Source of the DNA: JBMNUM01 sp050946275
GTDB taxonomy: Bacteria; Actinomycetota; Coriobacteriia; Coriobacteriales; CADBOM01
DNA: 64,000 nucleotides
Direction of reading: 5' to 3'
Assembly: GCA_050946275.1 (NCBI GenBank)
Contig: JBMNUM010000010.1
Span: forward strand, 1-64,000
The position numbers and the translations under genes were made by a program. The notes beneath the pieces are model-generated. The model was given only the letters and a program-made list of their open reading frames with translations, made no database searches and was not told the origin of the DNA. This document shows positions 21,302 through 29,303 of the stretch, one piece after another; position 1 is the stretch's first letter; each line of letters opens with the position of its first letter.

Positions 21302-23193
21302 TGGGACGCATATCAGATGAGGACATAGCACGGGTTCGCGACGCGACCGACATCGTCTCGGTGGTGCAGGAGTACGTACCACTGCGCCAGCGCGGCCGCG
21401 AGTTCTGGGGCAACTGCCCGTTCCACGGGGAGAAGACCCCGTCGTTCCACGTGCGCCCTCAGACGCAGACCTGGCACTGCTTCGGCTGCAGTCAGGGCGG
21501 CGACGTGTTCAAGTTCCTCATGCTCAAGGAGCAGTTCGACTTTCCCGAGTCGGTGCGCTATCTCGCCGGCAAGGCGGGCATCACCATCACCGAGGAGGAG
21601 GGCGGCATGCCGAGCGGCTACCGCGCCCGCCTGCTCGCCTGCTGCGAGGAGACCGCCGCGTTCTACCATCTGCAGCTCATGCGCGGCAAGTCCGAGGGGT
21701 GCGCCTCGGCGCGCTCGTACCTCGGCTCTCGTGGCTTCGGTGGCGATGTCCCCAAGAAGTGGAACCTCGGCTACGCGCCGGGCCGCGGGTCGCTCGTCGC
21801 GCATCTGCGCTCCAAGGGCTTCACGGACAAGGAGATGGTCGATGCCAACGTCGCGCTGCGAAACGACCGCGGCCAGGTGCGCGACCGCTTCTACGAGCGC
21901 GTCATGTTCCCGATCCGCGATCTGCAGGGGCGAACGATCGCCTTCGGCGGACGCGTGATCGGCAAGGGCGAGCCCAAGTACATCAACACGTCGAACTGCC
22001 CGTTGTTCTCGAAGCGGGCGAACATGTTCGGTATCGACTTCGCCAAGTCGCCCATCGTCAACAGCGGCGCGTCCATCGTCGTCGAGGGGTACACGGATGT
22101 CATCTCGATGCACCGAGCGGGTTTCGAGAACACGGTCGCCACCCTCGGCACCGCGCTCACGCCCCAGCACGTGAAGCTGCTCACGCGCTTTGCGAGCAAG
22201 GTCATCTACCTGTTCGATGGCGATGCCGCGGGGCAGAAGGCCGCCGACCGCGCAGCCGAGCTCATCACGTCCTCGGTGGCGCCGGAGTCGGGCAACCGGC
22301 AGGTGACGCTCCACGTCGCCGTCATCCCGAACAACATGGATCCCGTCGAGTTCATCGACGCGGAGGGCGAGCAGGCCATGCGCGATCTGCTCGACAACGC
22401 GCAGCCGCTGCTCAAATTCGTCATAGACCGGCGTCTGGCCTCATATGACCTCTCCACGCCCGAGCAGCGCGCAGCGGCCTTACCGCGCGTTCTGGAGCCT
22501 CTCGTGCCCATACGGGAGTCGATTCTCGCCGACGAGTACGTGAACTACCTTGCCGATATCTTCAAGCTCGACTTCCAGCGCATGCGCCGCGAGCTCGACA
22601 AGGCTCCCGTGCCGCGCTTCGTCCAATATGCCGACGACGACCGCGTGCCCTACGGCTCGATGGCAGCCGGGCGCGACGGCGCGCCGATGCAGGGCGGGCA
22701 GGGGAGCGGTGCGGCTCCGGTCGCCCCGCAGGTGCCGGCCGAGCCACCGTTCCAGATTCCCCGCGAGGGTGTGGGGCGCTGGGAGGCGAGCCTGCTGTTC
22801 GCCTACGCGGTCCAGCCCCACGTGCGCATGCGCATCGCGGAGGCGATGCAGGGCGAGACGTGGTCGAACGAGCTGTACGCCCGCGTGTTCGGGATTCTCT
22901 CATCCTTCGACACCGCGGCGCGTCCGGCGGACCTCGTGGCGCGCTGCATGGGCGAGATCCCGCGCTCCGAGCCGCTGTGGGGGCTGAGCATTCCCGGCAT
23001 CGAGGATGCCGGCCAGGCCGAGCAGATGGTCCCCGTGATGCTGCGGGAGCGCAAGAAGGCCTCGCTCGAGGACGCCATCTCCGAGCGCGAGCGCACCGTG
23101 AAGTACGACCCGTCGCTCTCGCCCGAGCAGCGAAACGCGCTCTTCGACGAGATCGTCGCCCTGCAGAAGGAGCTTTCCGCCCTGCGCAAATAG
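21301..23193 (+). CDS. dnaG: DNA primase DnaG
   Basis: Synthesises RNA primers at the replication fork. The N-terminal CHC2 zinc finger has C39, H42, C60 and C63 (NCPFHGEKTPSFH and WHCFGC). The Toprim domain has VVEGYTDVI with the catalytic Glu and LFDGDAAGQKAA. A helicase-binding C-terminal region follows a Pro/Gly/Ala-rich linker (about 460-500). The start is ATG 21301; the open frame extends 9 codons upstream without a ribosome site. Length is 630 residues. The usual neighbour rpoD is not in the window. Confidence 0.95.
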   Translation: MGRISDEDIARVRDATDIVSVVQEYVPLRQRGREFWGNCPFHGEKTPSFHVRPQTQTWHCFGCSQGGDVFKFLMLKEQFDFPESVRYLAGKAGITITEEEGGMPSGYRARLLACCEETAAFYHLQLMRGKSEGCASARSYLGSRGFGGDVPKKWNLGYAPGRGSLVAHLRSKGFTDKEMVDANVALRNDRGQVRDRFYERVMFPIRDLQGRTIAFGGRVIGKGEPKYINTSNCPLFSKRANMFGIDFAKSPIVNSGASIVVEGYTDVISMHRAGFENTVATLGTALTPQHVKLLTRFASKVIYLFDGDAAGQKAADRAAELITSSVAPESGNRQVTLHVAVIPNNMDPVEFIDAEGEQAMRDLLDNAQPLLKFVIDRRLASYDLSTPEQRAAALPRVLEPLVPIRESILADEYVNYLADIFKLDFQRMRRELDKAPVPRFVQYADDDRVPYGSMAAGRDGAPMQGGQGSGAAPVAPQVPAEPPFQIPREGVGRWEASLLFAYAVQPHVRMRIAEAMQGETWSNELYARVFGILSSFDTAARPADLVARCMGEIPRSEPLWGLSIPGIEDAGQAEQMVPVMLRERKKASLEDAISERERTVKYDPSLSPEQRNALFDEIVALQKELSALRK

Positions 23194-23234
23194 CGAGTGG
23201 GCAAGAGGCGCCCGACCCTATCCATCCCACAAGA

Positions 23235-23260
23235 AACGGGAGCCCCTCGAGGCTCCCGTT
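23235..23260. terminator. Bidirectional terminator between dnaG and the permease
   Basis: AACGGGAGCC and GGCTCCCGTT form the stem. On the minus strand it is followed by TCTTG after the TT of the arm, so it suits the permease transcript best; it lies between two convergent genes. Confidence 0.75.
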
Positions 23261-23285
23261 CTCGCAAGTTCTTTTCCGCCCCTGC

Positions 23286-24551
23286 CTAGAAGATGACCAG
23301 CAGGTACACCATCGATAGCAAGATGGTGACGATCATGACCGGGAAGCACACCTTCATGAAGTACATGAAGGTGATGGGGTGGCCTTGTCGTTCGGATATG
23401 GAGCAGAGCACGACGTTGGCCGACGCGCCGATGATCGTGCCGTTGCCGCCGAGGCACGCGCCGAGCGAGAGCGCCCACCACAGCGGGGTCACGTCGACGC
23501 CGGCCGCCTGGATACCGAAGATGATCGGGATCATCGTCGCGACGAACGGGATGTTGTCGAGGAACGCCGACGCGATGGCCGACACCCAGAGTATGACTAT
23601 CATCGTCAGCACGACGTTGCCGTGGGTGATGTCGACGATCCAGTTCGCGAACATCTCGATGACGCCCTGATGCTCCATGGCGCCGACGACCATGAACAGG
23701 AAGATGAAGAACACGATCGTCGACCACTCGACATCTCGAATCGTGTGCTCGAAGTCCTGGCTGCTTATGAGCAACATGATGGCTGCGGCCGTGAGTGCGA
23801 TGATCGACGATTGCAGGCCCAGCTTGTCGTGGAACGCGAAGCCGATGGTCACGGCGATGATCATGGCGATGGAGATGCGGAACATCCGGTAATCGTTGAT
23901 GTAGTCCTTGGGGTTGAGCTCCATGATCTCGGCCATGGTCTCCTGGGTGACATGCATCTTACGGCCGAACATGAACTTGAAGATGATGATTATGGCGATG
24001 ATGATGATCACGATGATCGGGCCGTTGACCTTGATGAAGTCCATGAATGTGAGCCCCGCCTGCGAGCCGATCATGATGTTGGGCGGGTCGCCGATGAGGG
24101 TCGACGTGCCACCGATGTTCGAAGCCATGATCTCGGTGAGGAAGAACGGCACCGGGTTGACCTTGAGCGTGCGGCACACCATGAGCGTCATCGGGCCCAT
24201 GAGGAGCACGGTGGTGACGTTGTCGAGCATCGCCGAGAGAAGCGCCGTGATGATGATGAAGAAGACCATGATCCGCCATGGATTGCCCTTGGCTAATCGC
24301 GCCGCCTTCACCGCGATGAATTCGAAGAGGCCGCATGGCTTCACCACGGCGACGTAGAGCATCATGCCGATGAGCACGCCGATGGTGTTGAAGTCGACGG
24401 CGGCGATTCCCACGTCGAATGTGATGGTGCCCGTGAGAAGCAGGATCACGGCGCCCGCGATGGCCGCGATGGCGCGGTGCCGCTTCTCGGACATGACGAG
24501 CGCCATGACGGCGACGAACACGACGATAGAGATGATTTGCGGTGTGGTCAT
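23286..24551 (-). CDS. ArsB/NhaD-type (ion transporter superfamily) permease
   Basis: A 421-residue membrane protein with about 11 hydrophobic segments. Two inverted repeats carry the signature hairpins: DNVTTVLLMGPMTLMV with SNIGGTSTLIGDPPN in the first half and DNIPFVATMIPIIFG with GGNGTIIGASAN in the second. These are typical of the ArsB/NhaD/SLC13-like superfamily. The substrate (Na+/H+, arsenite, citrate or another anion) cannot be read from sequence. The start is ATG 24551 behind AGAGGGGA; the frame continues upstream for 41 codons without support. Confidence 0.82.
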   Translation of the reverse strand: MTTPQIISIVVFVAVMALVMSEKRHRAIAAIAGAVILLLTGTITFDVGIAAVDFNTIGVLIGMMLYVAVVKPCGLFEFIAVKAARLAKGNPWRIMVFFIIITALLSAMLDNVTTVLLMGPMTLMVCRTLKVNPVPFFLTEIMASNIGGTSTLIGDPPNIMIGSQAGLTFMDFIKVNGPIIVIIIIAIIIIFKFMFGRKMHVTQETMAEIMELNPKDYINDYRMFRISIAMIIAVTIGFAFHDKLGLQSSIIALTAAAIMLLISSQDFEHTIRDVEWSTIVFFIFLFMVVGAMEHQGVIEMFANWIVDITHGNVVLTMIVILWVSAIASAFLDNIPFVATMIPIIFGIQAAGVDVTPLWWALSLGACLGGNGTIIGASANVVLCSISERQGHPITFMYFMKVCFPVMIVTILLSMVYLLVIF

Positions 24552-24745
24552 TCCCCTCTGAACCTTCCCTGCTGAAAACCAGTTTCCCTTGTGCTCCATG
24601 CAACTTTTTGAGGGTATCACGCGAGCAAGTCGGTGCCCGGCCGAAATACGCATGTGGTCGTGTTTCTCTTGCAATTTGCAGCCGAACTTCCAAAATGAAA
24701 ATGGGGTAGGTTTTCAACTAAATGGCACGGAGTCCGGAGGTTCCC

Positions 24746-25174
24746 ATGGGTTGCTATGAACACGAGCAGGAATTGATCGAGCGCGGCGAGGCCCAGCGCG
24801 GCTATGCGGCGATGCAATTCTGTGCGGAGATCGACGCGGCGGCCAACCAGCTGACCGTCACCAGGCGCCCGGACTACACGAAGACGCTCTTCGCCCCCGA
24901 GAACGACGAGATCTACCGTGAGTTGTGCCGCTACATCGACATGCCGGCCCCGCGCTTCTACGACAAGCTGCCCGACCAGCTCGAGATCAACGGCTACACG
25001 GCGACCGACGTGTACCGCACGATCAAGCAGAACAACTGGCGCATCGTGGACGTCGACGCGCTCGCCGTCTACGACATGCTCGTCTCGCTGAAGACCGAGC
25101 CCGAGATCGCCGAGCGCATCCTGAACTTCCATCCCTCGTGCGCGAAGTCGGGAGCCTGCGGCAACATCTTCTAG
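24746..25174 (+). CDS. Conserved-looking protein of unknown function
   Basis: A 142-residue soluble protein of no family I recognise. It is mixed-charge with predicted helices (ELIERGEAQRGYAAMQFCAE, EIYRELCRYIDM) and ends in a short Cys motif (HPSCAKSGACGNIF) that could bind a metal or form a disulfide. There is no signal peptide. The start is ATG 24746 behind CCGGAGG. It is divergent from the permease and convergent with coaX. Base composition matches the neighbours. Confidence 0.65.
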   Translation: MGCYEHEQELIERGEAQRGYAAMQFCAEIDAAANQLTVTRRPDYTKTLFAPENDEIYRELCRYIDMPAPRFYDKLPDQLEINGYTATDVYRTIKQNNWRIVDVDALAVYDMLVSLKTEPEIAERILNFHPSCAKSGACGNIF

Positions 25175-25177
25175 ATT

Positions 25178-25237
25178 CTGGAACGCTCCCCTGTAACCGA
25201 TTGCAACTTCTGGAACGCTCCCCCGGGGAGCGTTCCA
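25178..25237. repeat. Family-1 palindrome, half copy plus full copy
   Basis: A half-site CTGGAACGCTCCCC at 25178-25191 is followed by a full palindrome at 25210-25237 (CTGGAACGCTCCCC/GGGGAGCGTTCCA). ACCGATTGCAACTTC precedes it, closely matching the sequence before the 1501 copy. It lies between the convergent unknown gene and coaX and may terminate both. Confidence 0.85.
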
Positions 25238-25244
25238 CATTTGC

Positions 25245-26015
25245 CTACTCGCCGGACAGACGGTCGTGGATGATCTTGAGGCCGTCGAGGGTGAGCATCT
25301 TGTCGCAGTGGTCGATCGTGCGCGAGATGGGCGCGATGATCGAGTGCAGGCCGCCCGTGGCGATGACCGTGGCATCGTATCCCAGCTCGGCCTTGATGCG
25401 CTCGACGAGACCGTCGATGCGCTCGACCTCGCCGTAGGTGAGTCCGGCTTGCACCGCCTCGACCGTGCTCTGGCCGATCACATGTTCCGGCACCTCCACA
25501 TCCACCTGCGCGAGTCGCGCGGCGGAGGCGAACAGCGCGTTGGCCGAGACGTACACGCCCGGTGCGATCACGCCGCCGAGGAAGGCGCCATCCGCATCGA
25601 TGACCTCGATGTTGGTCGCCGTGCCGAGGTCGACGACGATTGCCGGCGCCCCGTATTTCGCGACGACTGCGATGGCGTCTGCGATGCGGTCGGGGCCGAT
25701 CTCGCGCGGGTTGCGGTACTTGATCGGCAGCCCGTAATCCTCGCGGGCCGTGACGATATGCGGCTCATGGCCGATGAGGCGGCGGATCGCCACCTGCCAC
25801 GAGAGCGTCAGCACGGGCACGACGCTCGAGATGATGGCGTCGGCGATGTGGTCGATGAGGCTGCTCTCGAGGTTGAGAAGGCCGTGCAGCTGCACGACGA
25901 CCTCGTCCGCCGTGGCGTCCTTGTTGCTGGCGACGCGCCAGGACGCGCGCAGCTCGTCGCCGTCGTAGATGCCGATCACGGTCTGGGTGTTGCCGATATC
26001 GATTGCCAACAGCAT
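25245..26015 (-). CDS. coaX: Type III pantothenate kinase CoaX
   Basis: Phosphorylates pantothenate, the first step of coenzyme A synthesis. The ASKHA fold is marked by the phosphate loop LLAIDIGNTQTVIG, the GPDRIADAIA motif and VDLGTATNIEVID. Length is 256 residues, normal for type III. The start is ATG 26015 on the minus strand. This kinase class is not feedback-inhibited by CoA and usually needs a monovalent cation. It lies downstream of a MATE gene on the same strand with a 72-nt gap. Confidence 0.94.
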   Translation of the reverse strand: MLLAIDIGNTQTVIGIYDGDELRASWRVASNKDATADEVVVQLHGLLNLESSLIDHIADAIISSVVPVLTLSWQVAIRRLIGHEPHIVTAREDYGLPIKYRNPREIGPDRIADAIAVVAKYGAPAIVVDLGTATNIEVIDADGAFLGGVIAPGVYVSANALFASAARLAQVDVEVPEHVIGQSTVEAVQAGLTYGEVERIDGLVERIKAELGYDATVIATGGLHSIIAPISRTIDHCDKMLTLDGLKIIHDRLSGE

Positions 26016-26087
26016 GGTTCGCCTCCCGTCTCGCTGCGAGAAGTGTAGCAGATGGCAGCCTCGCGGCTTGCGTGGCAGCCTTGCGTT

Positions 26088-27620
26088 TTACGCCTTGGCT
26101 TCCTCCGCCTTGCGCCCGCCGCGCTTCTTGCCGGCACCCGATCCCCAGTTCACGTCCTCGCCGGCCTCCTGCGCGCGGACGACCGCGCCCAGGCGACGGA
26201 ACTCGATGATGGTGAACGTGCCCGCGAGCAGGAACGACAGGAAGTCGGCGACGGGTGGGCCGAGGATGAGGCCGTGCAGCTGCTCGAGGCTCGGGATGAA
26301 TGCGCCCACGAAGACCGGCAATGCGAAGTAGAGCGGGATGAGGAAGATGAACTGGCGCGTGAGCGACAGGATGATCGAGCGCGTCGGTCGGCCCGTCGCC
26401 TGGTAGTACTGGGCGATGACGATTTGCACCACCATGAGCGGCATGAGAATCGTCTGCATGCGCAGGGCGGTCACGCAGAAGGCGAGCAGGTCGCCTTGGA
26501 TGCCGAACGCCGTGCAGATCGGCGCTGTGAACACCTCGATGACCACCCACATCACGAGGCAGATGATGATGCCGACGATGAGCTGCAGACGCAGCGTCTT
26601 GCGCACGCGATGGGCGATGCGCGCGCCATAGCAGTAGCCGAGGATGGGTTGGCCGGCGATCACGATGCCCATGACGGGGAACATCACGAACAGCGCCACG
26701 CGCTGGATGACGGCGAAGATCGCGAAGGCGCCCGTGTCGCCGATGGAGCTGATCGAGCCGTAGATCACGGTCTGGTTGTTGAGCACGAACGACATGATGG
26801 CCGTAGCGAACTGCGTGAAGAAAGACGCGGATCCAAGAGCGAGGATGCGAAGCGGTGTCTTCGACCGGAAGGGGAGGTTGGTGCGCTTGAGCTTGAAGGG
26901 GCTCTTCTTGCTGAGCACGAAATAGTGGACGACGCTGAAGCACGAGACGGCTTGTCCGAGCACGGTCGCGGCCGCCTGCCCGGGGACGCCCCAGCCGAGC
27001 ACGATGACGAACAGGTAGCTGAGCACCGTGCACGCGATCGCGCCGATGGCGAGCGTCCATAGCGCGCGACGCGGGTCGCCGGCCGTGCGGATGAAGTTGT
27101 TCACGCCGAAGCCGATGATCTGGAAGATCGAGCCGAGCGAGAGAATCTGCAGGAACGTGCGCGCGAGGTCGTGCGTCTCCTCTGTGGCTCCCGATATGGC
27201 CAGGATCGGATCGGGGAACACGAACGCGACGAACACCGTTAGCGCCCAGGCGATGAGCGCGAGCAGCACCGTGTTGCCGAGCACGCGCTCGGCCTCGGGC
27301 TTGTTGCCCTCGCCGAGGCGGATGGCCGCCAGCGCGTTGCCGCCGTTGCCGACGAGCATGCCGAGCGACATGAAGAAGATCATCATCGGGTTGGCCACGG
27401 TCGCCACGGCCAGGCCCACGTCGCCTGCGCCCCAGCCGAGGAACACCGCGGTCAGGATGTTGTACAGGCCGTTGATGATGAGGCCGGCGATGGCCGGGAT
27501 GCCGAACTCGAACAGCAGCTTGCCGATGCGCTCCGTTCCCAGGCGGTTGAACTGCGCGTCGGTCCCCTTGATGCTCTTGCGGTCGCCCTGTTGCTGGATA
27601 TGTGCCTGCTCTTCGGTCAA
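26088..27620 (-). CDS. MATE family efflux transporter
   Basis: A 510-residue membrane protein with 12 hydrophobic helices arranged as two homologous halves, typical of Na+- or H+-driven multidrug and metabolite exporters of the MATE/DinF superfamily. The first half opens GKLLFEFGIPAIAGLIINGLYN followed by VANPMMIFFMSLG, both MATE-like. The C-terminal tail is basic (KKRGGRKAEEAKA). The start is TTG 27620 with GAGGACG upstream; no better start is seen. Substrate unknown. Confidence 0.88.
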   Translation of the reverse strand: MTEEQAHIQQQGDRKSIKGTDAQFNRLGTERIGKLLFEFGIPAIAGLIINGLYNILTAVFLGWGAGDVGLAVATVANPMMIFFMSLGMLVGNGGNALAAIRLGEGNKPEAERVLGNTVLLALIAWALTVFVAFVFPDPILAISGATEETHDLARTFLQILSLGSIFQIIGFGVNNFIRTAGDPRRALWTLAIGAIACTVLSYLFVIVLGWGVPGQAAATVLGQAVSCFSVVHYFVLSKKSPFKLKRTNLPFRSKTPLRILALGSASFFTQFATAIMSFVLNNQTVIYGSISSIGDTGAFAIFAVIQRVALFVMFPVMGIVIAGQPILGYCYGARIAHRVRKTLRLQLIVGIIICLVMWVVIEVFTAPICTAFGIQGDLLAFCVTALRMQTILMPLMVVQIVIAQYYQATGRPTRSIILSLTRQFIFLIPLYFALPVFVGAFIPSLEQLHGLILGPPVADFLSFLLAGTFTIIEFRRLGAVVRAQEAGEDVNWGSGAGKKRGGRKAEEAKA

Positions 27621-27726
27621 GCCGTCGTCCTCTGTCTCCGATAAAGGTGTGCAGTAATGAACTTAGCAAGAGGGGAGGAGCGAATAAAGGAACAGCACGT
27701 AAGCGGGGAGAACAATACGCAAGAAG

Positions 27727-27783
27727 CAAGAAAGGCCGCCTGATGCGGCGGCCGTTGCTCTCTTGGTGGGCCCAGCAGGATTC
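27727..27783. repeat. Duplicated tRNA-Ile2 3' end plus terminator (att-like)
   Basis: This 57-nt block matches 27909-27965 at 56 of 57 positions. It includes the terminator hairpin, the CCA end and the last 17 nt of the tRNA gene, then diverges inside the T-arm. Duplication of a tRNA 3' end is what tyrosine-recombinase integration leaves behind, but no integrase lies in the 125 nt between the copies. Confidence 0.75.
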
Positions 27784-27908
27784 CCGCTTGCTGCGCAAGC
27801 TGACGGGGGTGCGCTAAAGCGCCCCCGTTCTCGCTGAAAACGTGCTGCTGGCATGTTTTCCGGGCGCTCGAACCCTTTTAGGTTCGAATCCATGCGGCTT
27901 CTTGGCAA

Positions 27909-27935
27909 CAAGAAAGGCCGCCTGATGAGGCGGCC
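27909..27935 (-). terminator. tRNA-Ile2 terminator
   Basis: On the minus strand GGCCGCCT and AGGCGGCC pair around CATC, followed by TTTCTTG. It lies directly after the tRNA CCA end. Confidence 0.8.
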
Positions 27936-27945
27936 GTTGCTCTCT

Positions 27946-28021
27946 TGGTGGGCCCAGCAGGATTCGAACCTGCAACCAAGGGATTATGAGTCCCCTGCGC
28001 TGACCATTGCGCCATGGGCCC
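27946..28021 (-). tRNA. tRNA-Ile2(CAT), lysidine type
   Basis: Cloverleaf on the minus strand: acceptor GGGCCCA/TGGGCCC, anticodon stem GGGGA/TCCCT with loop CTCATAA (anticodon CAT), T-loop TTCGAAT, discriminator A and encoded CCA. Anticodon CAT alone could mean Met, but the acceptor has C4-G69 and C5-G68, pairs known to favour the lysidine synthetase TilS, and the variable/T junction CTTGGT resembles tRNA-Ile2. A -10-like TAGAAT (minus strand, 28035-28040) lies upstream. Confidence 0.85.
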
Positions 28022-28171
28022 GTTGCAATTTGTGATTCTAGCAGATTGGCGGCGATGGCCGATGGGGTATCTGGCCTGCATCATCGAGGGTCGAGGAGCG
28101 GGCCATCGCCAGGGGACCGCGTGACAAAGTTTGTTTTGCCGACCATTATTGTCAAATATCTATGTTCCTGA

Positions 28172-28200
28172 TTGACATGATATTTATTCAAGAATAATAT
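28172..28200 (+). promoter_or_regulatory. Strong promoter and possible operator before modA
   Basis: TTGACA and TAATAT are separated by 17 nt. The stretch GATATTTATTC...AATAATATTC overlapping the -10 is an imperfect AT-rich palindrome, a candidate operator for a molybdate-responsive regulator; its sequence is not a clear ModE box. Confidence 0.75.
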
Positions 28201-28257
28201 TCGTTCATGGTTTCGAGAAGGAGCAGATTTACCAACTAGCAGAAGGGATGGATTCGC

Positions 28258-29178
28258 ATGAAGAAGAACCTGAAGTGGCTCATGACGATCGTCGCCTCCG
28301 CGGCGATTGTGAGCGCGTTCGCTCTCGCCGGCTGCAGCGGCGGTGGAGAGCAGGCCCCGGCCGAGGATGCGGCCGCCGATGCCGCCGCGGCTCCCGCCGA
28401 TGGCGTCCAGCTGCAGGTGTTCGCCGCCAACTCGCTGTCGAAGGCGATGGACGAGGCCCAGGCGCTCTACACGGAGCAGACCGGCGTGACGTTCGCCGAC
28501 ACCCAGTACCTCAGCTCCGGCGACCTGAATGCCGAGCTCGAGGCCGGCGCGTATGCCGACATCGAGATCACGGCTTCCAACAAGACGATGGACGATGCCG
28601 AGGAGGCCGGCTACATCGATCCGGCTACCCGCATCACGATGTTCAAGAACGACCTCGTCATGGTGACGTCCGCCGATAACGCCGACATCACCGAGGTCAC
28701 CCTCGACGACATCGCCACCGGTCAGTACACCGTGGCCATCGGCGACGACAGCGTCCCGGCCGGCAACTATGCCAACCAGGCCCTCTCGACCGTCGGCTGC
28801 TTCAACGATCCCGAAGGTGCCGTGGGCGCCGATAGCACGGGCAAGGCCGGCGACGCCGGTGACGCCGCCGCCTACGCGGGCACCCCGCTCGAGGGCAAGT
28901 ACACGCTGGCCGATAGCGTCGGCAACGTCTGCTCGCTCGCCGAGACCGGCGATGTCGACATCGCCTTCGTCTACACCTCCGACGTCGAGCGCTTCGGCGG
29001 CGTGAAGGTCGTCGGCACCGTTCCGGCCGATACGCACAAGAACATCACCTATCCGGGTGCCGTCTGCGCGCAGAGCAAGAACGCCGAGGCCGCCCAGGCA
29101 TTCATCGACTGGTGCATGACCGACGCCGGCGCTGCCGAGATCTGGCAGAAGTGGGCATTCGAGCTGGCTTCCGAGTAA
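28258..29178 (+). CDS. modA: Molybdate ABC transporter substrate-binding lipoprotein ModA
   Basis: Captures molybdate or tungstate outside the membrane. The signal peptide (MKKNLKWLMTIVASAAIVSA) ends in lipobox LAGC, followed by an Ala/Asp-rich linker. The ligand-binding fold starts LQVFAANSLSKAMDE (ModA consensus AAASLxxA), then LSSGDLNAELEAGAYADIEITAS and DIAFVYTSDVE. Length is 306 residues. The start is ATG 28258 with a strong upstream promoter. Unusually, it converges on modC/modB (29304-31849) instead of heading the operon. Confidence 0.92.
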   Translation: MKKNLKWLMTIVASAAIVSAFALAGCSGGGEQAPAEDAAADAAAAPADGVQLQVFAANSLSKAMDEAQALYTEQTGVTFADTQYLSSGDLNAELEAGAYADIEITASNKTMDDAEEAGYIDPATRITMFKNDLVMVTSADNADITEVTLDDIATGQYTVAIGDDSVPAGNYANQALSTVGCFNDPEGAVGADSTGKAGDAGDAAAYAGTPLEGKYTLADSVGNVCSLAETGDVDIAFVYTSDVERFGGVKVVGTVPADTHKNITYPGAVCAQSKNAEAAQAFIDWCMTDAGAAEIWQKWAFELASE

Positions 29179-29204
29179 GCGAAGCTCCGATAACCGCGAA
29201 CGAG

Positions 29205-29236
29205 ACGCGGCCGCAGCGAACATGCTGCGGCCGCGT
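29205..29236. terminator. modA terminator
   Basis: ACGCGGCCGCAG and CTGCGGCCGCGT pair around an 8-nt loop, followed by TTGC. It lies in the convergent modA/modC gap. Confidence 0.8.
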
Positions 29237-29257
29237 TTGCATTTGGGAGCGGATTGG

Positions 29258-29288
29258 AATGAGTCAAAGGACAGCCATCCGACTCATT
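29258..29288. repeat. Family-2 repeat between modA and modC
   Basis: AATGAGTC and GACTCATT flank AAAGGACAGCCATCC. It is a member of the dispersed family with ATGAGTC/GACTCAT ends and a GGAC.GTCC-like core. Confidence 0.75.
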
Positions 29289-29303
29289 TGCGAGCCGTTT
29301 TCC

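Larger units (their letters stand above)
27621..27945. other. Region between the MATE gene and tRNA-Ile2
   Basis: No gene seen. It contains a partial copy of the tRNA-Ile2 3' end and its terminator (27727-27783), two hairpins (GCTTGC/GCAAGC at 27786-27800 and ACGGGGG.GCGC/GCGCCCCCGT at 27803-27828) and a stray T-loop-like GGTTCGAATCC near 27881-27891. It looks like a site of past insertion or duplication. Confidence 0.6.

Noticed and set aside
27727..27783. Second tRNA gene
   Set aside because: Only the last 17 nt of the tRNA plus CCA and the terminator are present; no cloverleaf can form.
27621..28257. Integrated prophage or genomic island at the tRNA
   Set aside because: No integrase, phage or mobility genes lie near the duplicated tRNA end.
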